From Nitrospira sp. UBA2083 (GTDB lineage: Bacteria > Nitrospirota > Nitrospiria > Nitrospirales > Nitrospiraceae), in assembly GCA_002331625.1 (NCBI GenBank), contig DCZN01000119.1, positions 1,576 through 21,150 on the forward strand: a DNA stretch of 19,575 bases, given 5' to 3'. Shown one piece after another: positions 6,790-15,351 of the stretch. The notes below the pieces were generated by a model that was not told the DNA's origin, did not search any database, and saw only the letters and a program-made list of their open reading frames with translations. The position numbers and the translations under genes were made by a program. Position 1 is the stretch's first letter; every line of letters starts with the position of its first letter.

Positions 6790-6818
6790 TTGCATTGACA
6801 CGTCCATCTCCGTATGAT
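6790..6818 (+). promoter_or_regulatory. Possible sigma-70 promoter of lgt
   Basis: TTGCAT (6790-6795), 17 bp, TATGAT (6813-6818). Four of six and five of six consensus matches at optimal spacing, about 110 bp before the lgt start. Confidence 0.45.
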
Positions 6819-6929
6819 CCACCGGCAAGTTTTGCCGAGATCGGAAAGGGTCCTGCACATGCTTGATGATTCGTGCTCCTCACGACACAGAGGCGCTCCC
6901 TCACGAAGGGCTATCCTGGACGCAGCGTA

Positions 6930-7742
6930 ATGGGCTCCCCAGCCGCTATCCCTTACCCAGATATCGACCCCGTGCTTGTGGCACTTGGCCCCATTCAACT
7001 CCGTTGGTACGGGTTGATGTACCTGATCGGGCTCACCACCGCATACTTTCTTATCCAACGCAAAGTCGCCAGGAAGGGGTTGGAGATCCGGAAGGACCAG
7101 ATCTATGATATGGTCGTCTATGCCGCCTTCGGCGTGTTTCTTGGAGGACGGATCGGCTACACGCTCTTCTATAACTTTTCGTACTACAGCCAAAACCCCC
7201 TGAAACTTCTCGCAGTGTGGGAAGGAGGGATGTCCTTTCACGGCGGGCTCTTGGGGACGATCCTCGCCCTGATCTGGTTCAGCCGAAAGCAGGGGATTCC
7301 CGTCTACACCGTCGCAGACCTCGCGGCCTCGGTCACACCGATCGGTTTGGGGTGCGGACGAATCGGGAATTTCATCAATGGTGAACTCTTCGGCCGGGCG
7401 ACCGATGTCGACTGGTGCATGGTCTTTCCCGGGGGAGGGCCCTCCTGCCGCCATCCCTCCCAATTGTATGAGGCGACGCTGGAAGGGCTGACGCTGTTCA
7501 CGGTGTTGTGGTTGATTGATCGGCGACCGACCCCGCCTGGGACGATCTTCTGGACCTTCATTACCGGGTACGGCATCAGCCGGCTCATCGTGGAGCTCTT
7601 CCGTGAGCCGGATCAGCATCTCGGGTTTATTTTAGGACCGATCACGATGGGACAAGTCCTCTCACTACCTATGGTCCTGGTTGGGTCCCTCATGTTGATC
7701 TTGGGTTACCAACGAGCGAGACAGAATCCTGCGTACTCTTGA
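6930..7742 (+). CDS. lgt: Prolipoprotein diacylglyceryl transferase
   Basis: Transfers diacylglycerol from phosphatidylglycerol to the lipobox Cys of prolipoproteins in the inner membrane. It is the first step of lipoprotein maturation and would act on the lipoprotein at 4304-5392. 270 residues, normal for the family. The N-terminus PYPDIDPVLVALGPIQLRWYG is typical. Key blocks: FHGG with H104 (equivalent of E. coli H103), the signature GRIGNFINGELFG at 143-155 with R144, N147 and E152, HPSQLYEA at 175-182, and SRLIVELFREPD near 217-228. Several hydrophobic helices alternate with these. The ATG at 6930 fits the family start; the frame is open to a GTG at 6873 but that extension has no family match. 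No lspA or lnt is adjacent. Confidence 0.97.
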   Translation: MGSPAAIPYPDIDPVLVALGPIQLRWYGLMYLIGLTTAYFLIQRKVARKGLEIRKDQIYDMVVYAAFGVFLGGRIGYTLFYNFSYYSQNPLKLLAVWEGGMSFHGGLLGTILALIWFSRKQGIPVYTVADLAASVTPIGLGCGRIGNFINGELFGRATDVDWCMVFPGGGPSCRHPSQLYEATLEGLTLFTVLWLIDRRPTPPGTIFWTFITGYGISRLIVELFREPDQHLGFILGPITMGQVLSLPMVLVGSLMLILGYQRARQNPAYS

Positions 7743-7780
7743 AAGAGCTGAGTGCTGGGCAAAAACGTACCCGATGCTTT

Positions 7781-7903
7781 GAGGATGCTGAAAAAGCTCT
7801 TCCAGCAAGGCCGCAGCGAGCGAACGGTTGAGGCGTACGCGGTTGGTACGTTGAGACCTTAAGCGAAGCGAGAACGATGCTGGAGGGCTTTTGCAGTATC
7901 CTC
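7781..7903. repeat. Inverted-repeat intergenic element (Nitrospira-type)
   Basis: The left end GAGGATGCTGAAAAAGCTCT and the reverse complement of the right end, GAGGATACTGCAAAAGCCCT, agree over about 26 bp with two substitutions and one indel region, both continuing into CCAGCA. The 70 bp interior has its own small dyad (CGTAC...GTACG). Length is about 123 bp, with no coding capacity. The ends match an element I recall as recurrent between genes in Nitrospira genomes. It lies between convergent lgt and metallopeptidase genes, so the RNA hairpin could end both transcripts. Its right end overlaps two bases of the metallopeptidase stop codon (TGA, 7902-7904). Confidence 0.75.
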
Positions 7904-8279
7904 AGTACGGCATGTCATCGTCGTCTAAGCCCACATGATGCCCCAGTTCATGGACAACCGTGTCGTAGACTTCCTGTACTACTTCGTCCGGGCTCTCACA
8001 GATACGGAGAATCGGCCTTCGATAGATGGAAATCCGTGGTGGCTGGTCCCCGCCCGGTCTAAAGAACGAATCACCCACCAACGACTGGCCTTGGTACAGT
8101 CCAAGCACCTCGTCCTCACTGTCAGGCTCTAGGTCTTCGAGCACCTCCGGCGGCGGCTCTTCCTCCACCACGACCGCAATCGACTCCATCAGTTTGGCGT
8201 AGGGAGGCGGTAGATCCGCAATGGCCTGCTGCACCAGCTTGGCAAAGGCCTCAGAAGAAATATGAGCATGCCTGGCCAT
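7902..8279 (-). CDS. Zincin-like metallopeptidase family protein
   Basis: 125 residues, no signal peptide. The C-terminus has HELGHHVGLDDDDM, the HExxH plus downstream H/D arrangement of the small zincin-like metallopeptidase family (PF06262). Residues near 80-110 (RISIYRRPILRICESPDEVVQEVYDTVVHELGHH) match it as well; the middle is acidic (EEEPPPEVLEDLEPDSEDE). These proteins are predicted zinc peptidases without known substrate. AGAGGAAA precedes the ATG. It is the last gene of the addBA operon, 21 bp after addA. The stop codon lies at the edge of the inverted-repeat element. Confidence 0.9.
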   Translation of the reverse strand: MARHAHISSEAFAKLVQQAIADLPPPYAKLMESIAVVVEEEPPPEVLEDLEPDSEDEVLGLYQGQSLVGDSFFRPGGDQPPRISIYRRPILRICESPDEVVQEVYDTVVHELGHHVGLDDDDMPY

Positions 8280-8300
8280 ATTGAATGGTTTCCTCTGTTC

Positions 8301-11300
8301 CTATAATTCAACAGATGTACCGCATCGTAAGAATAGGCAGTGAAATCGTGGCACCATCCCTAGCCTAAGCTTGACCGCGGCCTTATAGACGTCACCTTGC
8401 ACTCGGTATTGCTCAGCCCTTGCCGCGGCCTGCTCAGATGAGACCACATCCGTCTTGTAGTCCGCAATCCAAAGTTCCCCGTCGAATCGATAGAGCACGT
8501 CCATGACCCCTTCCATCACCTGTCGGTCCTTCCAGGGCATGATGAACGGAACTTCACGGCCGAGAATCTGAGACGACCGAAGCCGGTCATAGAGGGGCGA
8601 GGTACCAAATGTTGTGAACAGTTCGCGGAGCGAGTCGGTCACAGCCGGCAGCAGCACCTGTTCGTCCGATTGAAGCACCTCCTGAAGGACCGGACCGATC
8701 TGCCCCATCAATTCGCTCGGCGGGAAGGAAAACTTCCACCGTTCTAACAGCCGGTGCGCAGCAATCCCCGCTAGTCGGCCCACCTCACGAGACTGGAGGT
8801 GTGTGGTGAGCATTGGCTTGTTCGACTCTTCTTGCCGAGCGAGCGCGGTCGGCGTCAGATGCCATTCCGTCTTTCCAACAACACTCCAGTGTTCCCTCCG
8901 CTGCTCCCACAGTCGGGTAATCACCGGCACATCGATCGAGAGAGCCGGGTTCTCAGCCGTGAATGACCGGCGCTGCCAGGTCCGCTCCGGCGCATGAACC
9001 ACACGATGGGGAATGGCACTTGCTCCAATTGAGAGCTGGGATGTGGCGACCTCGCCAACCTGCCCCGAGCCAATCTGTTGTAACCATTCGAAGGTAGTTT
9101 CCCCGAGCGAGCGAGCGACTTGTCCACCGGACAACACCAACAGCTCCTTGGCCCTCGTCATCCCGACGTAGAACACCCGCCGCCGTTCGGCCTCCTCTCG
9201 TACGGCAAATTTTTCCTGCGCGAGCACGGCCCCAATCGTTCGTTTGGACCCAAGCGTTAATCCGTAGATGCCGCTCGACCAATCGTAGGCCACCTGTGGC
9301 ACCGTCCGGTCTCGACCCGTTCCCTGGTGCAAGCCCGGCAAGACCACGATGGAAAACTCCAGTCCCTTGGCCTTATGGATCGTCAAGATATGCACCGCAT
9401 CGGAAGATTCCTCAGCCAAAGGACTCTCGGCCTCTTCCGGTTGTTCATCCAATCGCGTCACCATCAACTCGATGAATGCACTCAACGTCATCGTGGGCCG
9501 TTCGGACAGTGAGGCGGCTGTTTGTTTCACTTTCAACAAATTGGCGACAGCCTGTTCACCATGCAGTGAGGCCGCGGCGACCTCCAAGAGGGGGAGCCGA
9601 TCGAAGATCAACTGAATCGCATCAGCCAGTGGAACCACCGGGACAGCCCGATGGAGCCAGGCCAGCTGTTCATAGAGGCGGCGAATCGCTGCAGCTCTTG
9701 GGTGGTCGAACGATTCGAGTCTCTCCCAGAGCATATACTCCAACAGAGACGCGTCATGAAATTCAAACACTTCACGGTCCGTCAAGCCACCCAGAGGAGA
9801 ACGCAGCAGCCCGGTCAGGGCAATGCAATCATGCGGATGGTCGAGGACTCGAAGCACGTTGACCAGATCGATGACTTCCTGCCGACGGTAAAAATGCTTT
9901 TCCCCCTCGATGACATAGGAAATGTTGTGCCGGCGCAGCGCGTCAAGATAGGCATCAGCCTGGGTCAGCTTTCGGAAGAGCAACGCAACCTGACCTGCCA
10001 CCACGTTTGGTCGGGAGAGGATCTCGTCCTTTAGCCAGCGTGCCAACACTTCCCCTTCTGCGCGAACGGCAAGATCCGCATCAAACGGCTCACTCGTGTC
10101 TGCTGGGGTCGTCACAAGCAGCCGGACTCCGGCTTCCATCGTTGAAGGGCGGCGTTGTGGACGCACCTCAAGTCTGACATTGGCCGGCTGCACCAAAGGG
10201 CAATGGACAAACAGGCGGTCAAAGATTTCGTTGACTGGGTCGAGCACGGCCGCAGCACTGCGAAAATTCGTCGTGAGATTTTTGATGACACCCCCGCTTT
10301 GTGTGATCTTGTCGACCACCCGATCAAAGGCCTCAATGTCCGCTCGACGAAACGCATAGATCGATTGTTTTGGGTCGCCCACTATAAAGAGCTTCCCGGG
10401 ATCGAGCTTCATGTCCTGCCATGCGGTCTCATGACGGCCAACCTGCTCGGACACCGCAAGAATGATTTCATACTGAATCGGATCGGTGTCCTGAAATTCA
10501 TCGACCAACACCGCCCGGTACTCTCGCTTGACCCCTTCCCGGACTCGTGAATGTTCATGAAGCAGGCTTCTCGCCCTCGCCAATAGACCGTCGAATGACA
10601 ACCACCCCTTGTCCACGAACGATGAGCGGATCGACTCAACCAGGGGACCAAGGAGCGTCAGCAGATCCTCAAACGGGTCATGATCGACTTCTAAGAGGGA
10701 TTGGCTGGTTTGAATGAGTCGCTTGGCCTGTTGGAACTCGGCCTCATCCCAATCCTTGACCTTACTCCCCACGTCCTTGCCGAGCCAATCACGAGTCGAG
10801 ACATCCACTCGTTGGAGAACAGACGGGCCTTCGTTCGCCACCTGCGTCAGCACCGACAGACTTGCCGCAAGCATCTCCTCGATCTTTCGTCGCTTGGGGC
10901 GATCGTAGGCCCTCAGTAGCGCGTCCGCCTTCTCGGCCTGCGCACCGGCCCACCGAACCACGCCCGGTGTCACAGAACCATGAGCCAGCTGTGACTGCAA
11001 CACAGTGAGATCCACCAGCTCGCTGCAGCATGCATGGACCAGGGCTCTGACCTCTTCGAGTGTCGTGACGCCCAACAACCGGCGCCATCGATCATGGTTC
11101 GTACCTTGTCGACTCAATTCCTGATCGATCCACACGTCCCACGCCTGCGTGAAATGCTCTTCGAATCGCAACCCGTCGTCTTCCTGAAAATCAGGATCGA
11201 CACCACTCTCCAAGGGATGGAGCCGCAGCAGGTGCGCTGCGAAACTATGCAACGTCCCAATCTGCGCCTTCTCGATCTCACCCAGTCCAGCGCGGGCTCG

Positions 11301-11648
11301 AGCCGCAATCTCCTCCCTGGTGATCCCATACCGATCTTGTAGTTCCTGAGCCGAGACGGCTCCACCATCGTGTAGTCGTGCTCCATCAGTTCTGGGATCA
11401 GCCAGCCACGTCAGTCGCTCGCGGAGGCGTACCTTCATTTCCATCGCCGCCTTGTTGGTGAACGTCAGCGCGACGACCTGAGTAACGGGCACTGGGCGTG
11501 GCTCTTTCATCACCAGATGCACGAGCCGATTGACCAAGAGCGTCGTCTTGCCGGTTCCCGCCCCGGCAATCACGACCACGTTCCGATCGAAGGTCGTCTC
11601 GGCGGCCTCACGGGCGGCACGATCGGGAATTTCGTAGTCGCTACTCAT
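8301..11648 (-). CDS. addA: AddA-like helicase-nuclease subunit (UvrD/RecB-type)
   Basis: 1115 residues. Together with AddB it unwinds and degrades DNA from double-strand ends to start RecA recombination. Helicase motifs in order: Walker A AGAGTGKT (28-35), LTFTNKAA (61-68), GTLHSFAAHLL (131-141), VDEFQDTDP (382-390), GDPKQSIYAFR (424-434), TTNFRS, VHILTIHKAKGLEF and VFYVGMTRAKELL. The C-terminal PD-(D/E)xK nuclease has IAAHRLLERW, D1050, D1063-Y-K1065 and Q1084-x3-Y1088, as in RecB/AddA. The start ATG 11648 overlaps the addB stop (ATGAGTAG) and has AAGGTG before it; an upstream in-frame start would lie inside addB. Translational coupling with addB is likely. Length is close to the usual 1100-1250. 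Confidence 0.93.
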   Translation of the reverse strand: MSSDYEIPDRAAREAAETTFDRNVVVIAGAGTGKTTLLVNRLVHLVMKEPRPVPVTQVVALTFTNKAAMEMKVRLRERLTWLADPRTDGARLHDGGAVSAQELQDRYGITREEIAARARAGLGEIEKAQIGTLHSFAAHLLRLHPLESGVDPDFQEDDGLRFEEHFTQAWDVWIDQELSRQGTNHDRWRRLLGVTTLEEVRALVHACCSELVDLTVLQSQLAHGSVTPGVVRWAGAQAEKADALLRAYDRPKRRKIEEMLAASLSVLTQVANEGPSVLQRVDVSTRDWLGKDVGSKVKDWDEAEFQQAKRLIQTSQSLLEVDHDPFEDLLTLLGPLVESIRSSFVDKGWLSFDGLLARARSLLHEHSRVREGVKREYRAVLVDEFQDTDPIQYEIILAVSEQVGRHETAWQDMKLDPGKLFIVGDPKQSIYAFRRADIEAFDRVVDKITQSGGVIKNLTTNFRSAAAVLDPVNEIFDRLFVHCPLVQPANVRLEVRPQRRPSTMEAGVRLLVTTPADTSEPFDADLAVRAEGEVLARWLKDEILSRPNVVAGQVALLFRKLTQADAYLDALRRHNISYVIEGEKHFYRRQEVIDLVNVLRVLDHPHDCIALTGLLRSPLGGLTDREVFEFHDASLLEYMLWERLESFDHPRAAAIRRLYEQLAWLHRAVPVVPLADAIQLIFDRLPLLEVAAASLHGEQAVANLLKVKQTAASLSERPTMTLSAFIELMVTRLDEQPEEAESPLAEESSDAVHILTIHKAKGLEFSIVVLPGLHQGTGRDRTVPQVAYDWSSGIYGLTLGSKRTIGAVLAQEKFAVREEAERRRVFYVGMTRAKELLVLSGGQVARSLGETTFEWLQQIGSGQVGEVATSQLSIGASAIPHRVVHAPERTWQRRSFTAENPALSIDVPVITRLWEQRREHWSVVGKTEWHLTPTALARQEESNKPMLTTHLQSREVGRLAGIAAHRLLERWKFSFPPSELMGQIGPVLQEVLQSDEQVLLPAVTDSLRELFTTFGTSPLYDRLRSSQILGREVPFIMPWKDRQVMEGVMDVLYRFDGELWIADYKTDVVSSEQAAARAEQYRVQGDVYKAAVKLRLGMVPRFHCLFLRCGTSVEL

Positions 11649-14600
11649 CCTGCACCTTGATCGTGCGCAAAGATCGAAGAGCCTTGGACTCCGTTGCACG
11701 AAACGACCGCCACCAGGTCAACTGATGCTCACGTCGACAGGCCACCCGATATTCACATGTCTGGCAATAGGTGCCCGGCAGGATAAAGAACTGGCCGGCC
11801 TTGAGGCCGGTCACCAGCCGCTCAATCGTGTCCTGGATCAATGCGCCGGCGTTTCCAGCCCAATCTCGCTTTGTGAATATCGAGCGATCAATTTGGCGCG
11901 ACCAATTGGGTGCCACAAAAAGCAAGTGCGCCTCCTCGCTCGTTCCCAACTCAGCAATAGCAAGGCGAGCATAGAACGGCGGCTGCATTCGATAACCTCG
12001 CACTGCTGACTGGCGAAGATTTCGATCCTCCGTCTTCATGGCGCTGCCGGCCTTATATTTGTAATCGATGATCCGGAGAACGCCACTGTCCCGATGTCGG
12101 TCGAGACGGTCGAGACGGCCTTGAATCTTCAGCTCAATCGATTCTCCTTCTACAACGACCGACAGCGTACCGCTCGCCTCCTGTTCGAAGGCAATCGGCT
12201 GATAGGGCAACTCAGCATAGGCCGCTTGATCGAAGGACATCGTTGCGAGCACCAAGGAGACAGCTTGTTCCTTCGCCAATTCCCATAGGAGAAAATGTCC
12301 GGGTGGATGCGCTCTCTCGCACTCCGCAGCCGCCTTGACCACGGCCTCCTCAGCTACCCGACGAACGGTGTCGTGCGGTAATGCGGTAGCAGGCCACCCC
12401 TTTTCAACGAGCGATTCATACCCGCCACGAAGTGCCGAGTGGAGCAGGATTCCGAGCACCAGCGCATCCGGCTCTTTCCCCATCGCCAAACGAACGGGCT
12501 CAAGATGCAGCACGTCTGTTCCAAAATACTGAAACGGACAACGGGCATACCGTTCGAGCGGGGTCGGGGCCATCCCTCGTTGCATCACCCGCGACCAATG
12601 GGAGGGAAGCGGACCGGTCTGGCCATCGAATACGGTGAGCGACGGCACATCCTGTTCGATCGCAGCCACTGCCGTCACCGCATGACCGACCAACTCGGCA
12701 TCCTGACCCATGGCCTGAAACAACGGAACAGGATCCTGCCCGTGCAGCACCATCCATCTTGCGATTTCCCTGGGAGAAAGATATTGGCGTATGGCAGGCC
12801 GGTGGGCCACTCGATCCGTGAGGCGGCGTGGAATGGTCTCCACCGGACATTCCTGCTGACCGAGCCGTCGGGCCCCCTGCACCACGTAGGGCGAGACAAC
12901 GGACACACGCCCATTTTCATCGGCTCGTTGATACGACAGAGACAGCCGTTGGGTTGCAGCCTGACAGAGGAGAGTGAACAGCAACGTCTCTTCGCCATAG
13001 CCGGCTAACTTTTCATCGATCTTAAACCCCAGCGTGGTATCGAGCACCACGCGGTGACGATCGCGCAGGAAGGGATCTTCGCGAATATAACGAGGAAAGT
13101 GTTTTTCATTCAGTCCGATGACAAACAGCGCCCGAAAGGGAATCCCGCGGGCAGCCATCGCATCGAGTACGACCACACCGTGATTGGGAATAGAACTGAT
13201 CGGCACTGACGCACGCTCCAATGCATGCTGCAGCAGTTCGACAAATTGTGTCCAAGACACGTCCTCCCCCAGCATATCGAGCGTTCGCAGCCTGTCCCAG
13301 GTCTGTTCGATGGCCTGCCAGATCGAGGCGCATCGCGCATTGTCAGTGCTATCCTTCTCAGAACCATTGTCCTCCGGACGAGACAGGTGGCGAGAAACCA
13401 GTTGTTCGAGCGCATCCAGGAATTCTCGGATCGTTCCATGTGTCGGAATGCCCTCACAGGACTGAAACAATTCTTCGATGACCCGCCAACACAGTGCCGC
13501 TACCTCCGGCGCCACATCCAGAGTGCCTCCTTGAACCTCCTCAACTCCTTCATCCTGCAATGTCAGCACCGACTGACTCACCTGTTTCACCCGTTCCCAT
13601 TCACCACGGCCATGGGTGATGGAAAGGGCAGAGACCATAGCCTTCCACTGTTCAAGTCGGTAGTGGGGGTTCCGATCAAGTGGCGTGGACGAGCGATACA
13701 GAGGCGAGGCAACCACGTCGAGCACCGTCGTCGCATAGAAATCGCTGATGGGCAGGGAAGCCAGCTGCAACATCACCTTGCAGAGCGGCTCGTGGATTAA
13801 CGGTGTGCCCCCATTCGTCACGAAGGGAATACAGTGCCGATCGAAGACCTCGCGCAGCAACCCGCCGTAGGGATCCAGCGTTCTGGCCACGACGCCGATC
13901 TCATCAAATCGGTAGCCATTCGTCTCGACGAGGTCGAGGATCTGACGACAAGTGGAAGCCAATTCCTCTTCCGCCCCGATGACACTGGCGATCGACAAGG
14001 TCACAGGATTGGTGCCAACAGCCACATCTGGAGGCGTCACTGTCACGCAAGCGTCGGCACCTGCGACCAGCGGGCTGATATGCCGATCGAAGAAGCGTTG
14101 CGCAAACATGTAGGAAGGGTCTTCCTCCAGTGGAAAGAACAGCGTGGTCCGCACGGTGGCACGCACAGCCTCCAATAGCGAAAGTTGCACTTGGGTGAGA
14201 TCGTAAAATCCGTAATAGAACAGGTGTGTCAGTGACGCAAGGAAGGGAGACGATGGAACAAACGGCATCAAGGACTCAGTAAAATCATCAGCCGTCCCTA
14301 CCGCAAGGGTCTTGCCCACCCCTTTCACGGCCGCATACAGAGAGAACAACGCCTGGAGCCGATCGGCTTCCTCTTGATCGAAATACCCCTCCGTCACACC
14401 CTGGATCGCTGCCGCCGGGTCAACCCCCGCATCCTTCAGATCACGAACGGTTGACCAGAGGGCTGCCCAGGTCCCAGAAGCATGTCCGGTCCGTTGAAGT
14501 GGTGCGAACCCAGATCGGCGATTCCTTGTGAGATAGCGGACGAGCTGTTCGAAGAACAGCTCATCGACGACACGGATGCTCGTGGCCCGATCCTGGCCCC

Positions 14601-14832
14601 GGATCTCATCCGCGAGACGAAGGGCGAACTGATGAAAGGTGAGCAGATGTACGTTGAGGAGCGTACATTCTTGTTCACGACTGAGGAGAGATTTGAGTCG
14701 ATCGAGTAGCGTTCTTGATGGAACAAGGATTGCGAGCGGGGCGAAGGGATCGTCAGCCTGTGCGTGACTGATTTGCTCGACGAGAGCGGACTCCAGAGAA
14801 GGATGAAACCGACCGGTGACAACGCGGAGCAT
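11641..14832 (-). CDS. addB: AddB-like PD-(D/E)xK nuclease subunit with Fe-S motif
   Basis: 1063 residues. Partner of AddA: a helicase-like scaffold with the second nuclease. The N-terminus ILVPSRTLLDRLKSLL resembles AddB, but at the Walker A position it reads GRFHPSLESA without GKT, so ATP binding there is probably lost. VVVLDAMAARGIPFRALFVIG and LNEKHFPRY are AddB-like. The nuclease has GRLDRLD (D908) and IIDYKYK (D923, K925). Cys 765 (YARCPFQYF) and Cys 1023, 1026 and 1032 (YCQTCEYRVAC) give the C-x(257)-C-x2-C-x5-C pattern that holds the 4Fe-4S cluster in AddB. The start ATG 14832 has only a weak site and lies 89 bp after the zinc-ribbon gene. The end overlaps addA by 8 bp. Annotation pipelines may call it a PD-(D/E)XK nuclease family protein. 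Confidence 0.88.
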   Translation of the reverse strand: MLRVVTGRFHPSLESALVEQISHAQADDPFAPLAILVPSRTLLDRLKSLLSREQECTLLNVHLLTFHQFALRLADEIRGQDRATSIRVVDELFFEQLVRYLTRNRRSGFAPLQRTGHASGTWAALWSTVRDLKDAGVDPAAAIQGVTEGYFDQEEADRLQALFSLYAAVKGVGKTLAVGTADDFTESLMPFVPSSPFLASLTHLFYYGFYDLTQVQLSLLEAVRATVRTTLFFPLEEDPSYMFAQRFFDRHISPLVAGADACVTVTPPDVAVGTNPVTLSIASVIGAEEELASTCRQILDLVETNGYRFDEIGVVARTLDPYGGLLREVFDRHCIPFVTNGGTPLIHEPLCKVMLQLASLPISDFYATTVLDVVASPLYRSSTPLDRNPHYRLEQWKAMVSALSITHGRGEWERVKQVSQSVLTLQDEGVEEVQGGTLDVAPEVAALCWRVIEELFQSCEGIPTHGTIREFLDALEQLVSRHLSRPEDNGSEKDSTDNARCASIWQAIEQTWDRLRTLDMLGEDVSWTQFVELLQHALERASVPISSIPNHGVVVLDAMAARGIPFRALFVIGLNEKHFPRYIREDPFLRDRHRVVLDTTLGFKIDEKLAGYGEETLLFTLLCQAATQRLSLSYQRADENGRVSVVSPYVVQGARRLGQQECPVETIPRRLTDRVAHRPAIRQYLSPREIARWMVLHGQDPVPLFQAMGQDAELVGHAVTAVAAIEQDVPSLTVFDGQTGPLPSHWSRVMQRGMAPTPLERYARCPFQYFGTDVLHLEPVRLAMGKEPDALVLGILLHSALRGGYESLVEKGWPATALPHDTVRRVAEEAVVKAAAECERAHPPGHFLLWELAKEQAVSLVLATMSFDQAAYAELPYQPIAFEQEASGTLSVVVEGESIELKIQGRLDRLDRHRDSGVLRIIDYKYKAGSAMKTEDRNLRQSAVRGYRMQPPFYARLAIAELGTSEEAHLLFVAPNWSRQIDRSIFTKRDWAGNAGALIQDTIERLVTGLKAGQFFILPGTYCQTCEYRVACRREHQLTWWRSFRATESKALRSLRTIKVQDE

Positions 14833-14845
14833 CTAACTCGCGTTT

Positions 14846-14869
14846 CGTGAAGCGTGAAGCGTGAAGCGT
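14846..14869. repeat. Three tandem heptamers (CGTGAAG)
   Basis: CGTGAAG is repeated three times without gaps at 14846-14866 and followed by CGT. It sits in the 89 bp between the zinc-ribbon gene and addB. Function unknown; it may vary in copy number. Confidence 0.7.
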
Positions 14870-14921
14870 ACAAACATCGACATCTTCGTTCCTTCAAGCC
14901 AACATTTCACGAACAACGCGG

Positions 14922-15077
14922 TTAGCCGGTCTCCGGCCCCAAGAGCTCTCCGTTGCAATCAACACAGGCCCAGTCGCCGTCGATGAAGGACATCGGATCG
15001 CCGCAAATCGGGCAATCCGGAGGAGGACCCTTATCGAGGAGGGGAAGATCCGGCAGCTCAAAATCCTCTTCTTCCAT
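14922..15077 (-). CDS. Small zinc-ribbon protein (51 residues)
   Basis: Reads MEEEDFELPDLPLLDKG, then PPPDCPICGDP, then DWACVDCNGE and a stop. Two CxxC pairs 15 residues apart form a zinc ribbon; the N-terminus is acidic. The ATG follows the thioredoxin-fold gene by 7 bp, and the AAGG of its ribosome-binding site overlaps that gene's stop region (GGATAAAGG), which supports real translation. Only the ribbon is recognisable; the partner or target is unknown. Position ahead of addB suggests expression with the recombination genes. A standard length cutoff would miss it. Confidence 0.75.
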   Translation of the reverse strand: MEEEDFELPDLPLLDKGPPPDCPICGDPMSFIDGDWACVDCNGELLGPETG

Positions 15078-15084
15078 GACGCCT

Positions 15085-15351
15085 TTATCCTTCCCGCTGC
15101 TTTATTTTTAACTGAATGGCCTTTTCAGCGCTCTCGCGACTCGGAACGCCGACAAACGTCAGCCGACCATCGATGATGGTTGCCGGCACAGCACGCACGG
15201 AATGGCGATCGGCTAGCTCCTGGCCATCTTTCGTAGTGATATCCACTTCCCGGTAGGAAAAACTGTATTTCACGCGCAGCTGCTTCCAGAGGCTTTTCGC
15301 CGATGGGCAGGCTCCGCAACTTGGCGACACAAGTAACGTGATGTTTGGCAT
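15085..15351 (-). CDS. Thioredoxin-fold (glutaredoxin-like) protein
   Basis: 88 residues, cytoplasmic. The start is a beta strand (NITLLVSPSCGACPSAKSLW) with the CGAC active site at Cys 12 and Cys 15; then YREVDITTKDGQELADRHSV and the cis-proline block AVPATI, then a strand GRLTFVGVPS and a helix. This is the small glutaredoxin/thioredoxin layout, suited to thiol-disulfide exchange. The CGAC pair is not the canonical thioredoxin CGPC. No strong ribosome-binding site. It is the first gene of the operon leading to zinc ribbon, addB, addA and metallopeptidase. The substrate is unknown. Confidence 0.88.
   Translation of the reverse strand: MPNITLLVSPSCGACPSAKSLWKQLRVKYSFSYREVDITTKDGQELADRHSVRAVPATIIDGRLTFVGVPSRESAEKAIQLKIKQREG

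Larger units (their letters stand above)
6486..6929. other. Intergenic region between ytxH-like gene and lgt
   Basis: About 440 bp without a supportable gene. It holds a hairpin with T-tract (6609-6630), an AT-rich stretch (6650-6735), and a promoter-like pair before lgt (6790-6818). Open frames across it have no ribosome-binding sites or family signatures. Confidence 0.6.

Noticed and set aside
6795..6818. TTGACA followed by TATGAT before lgt
   Set aside because: The spacer is only 12 bp; TTGCAT five bases upstream gives 17 bp and was preferred.
9476..10034. Plus-strand frames of about 130 residues inside addA
   Set aside because: Fully antisense to the conserved helicase; no start signals or recognisable domains.
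13225..13800. 191-residue plus-strand frame inside addB
   Set aside because: Antisense shadow of a high-GC gene; no family pattern.
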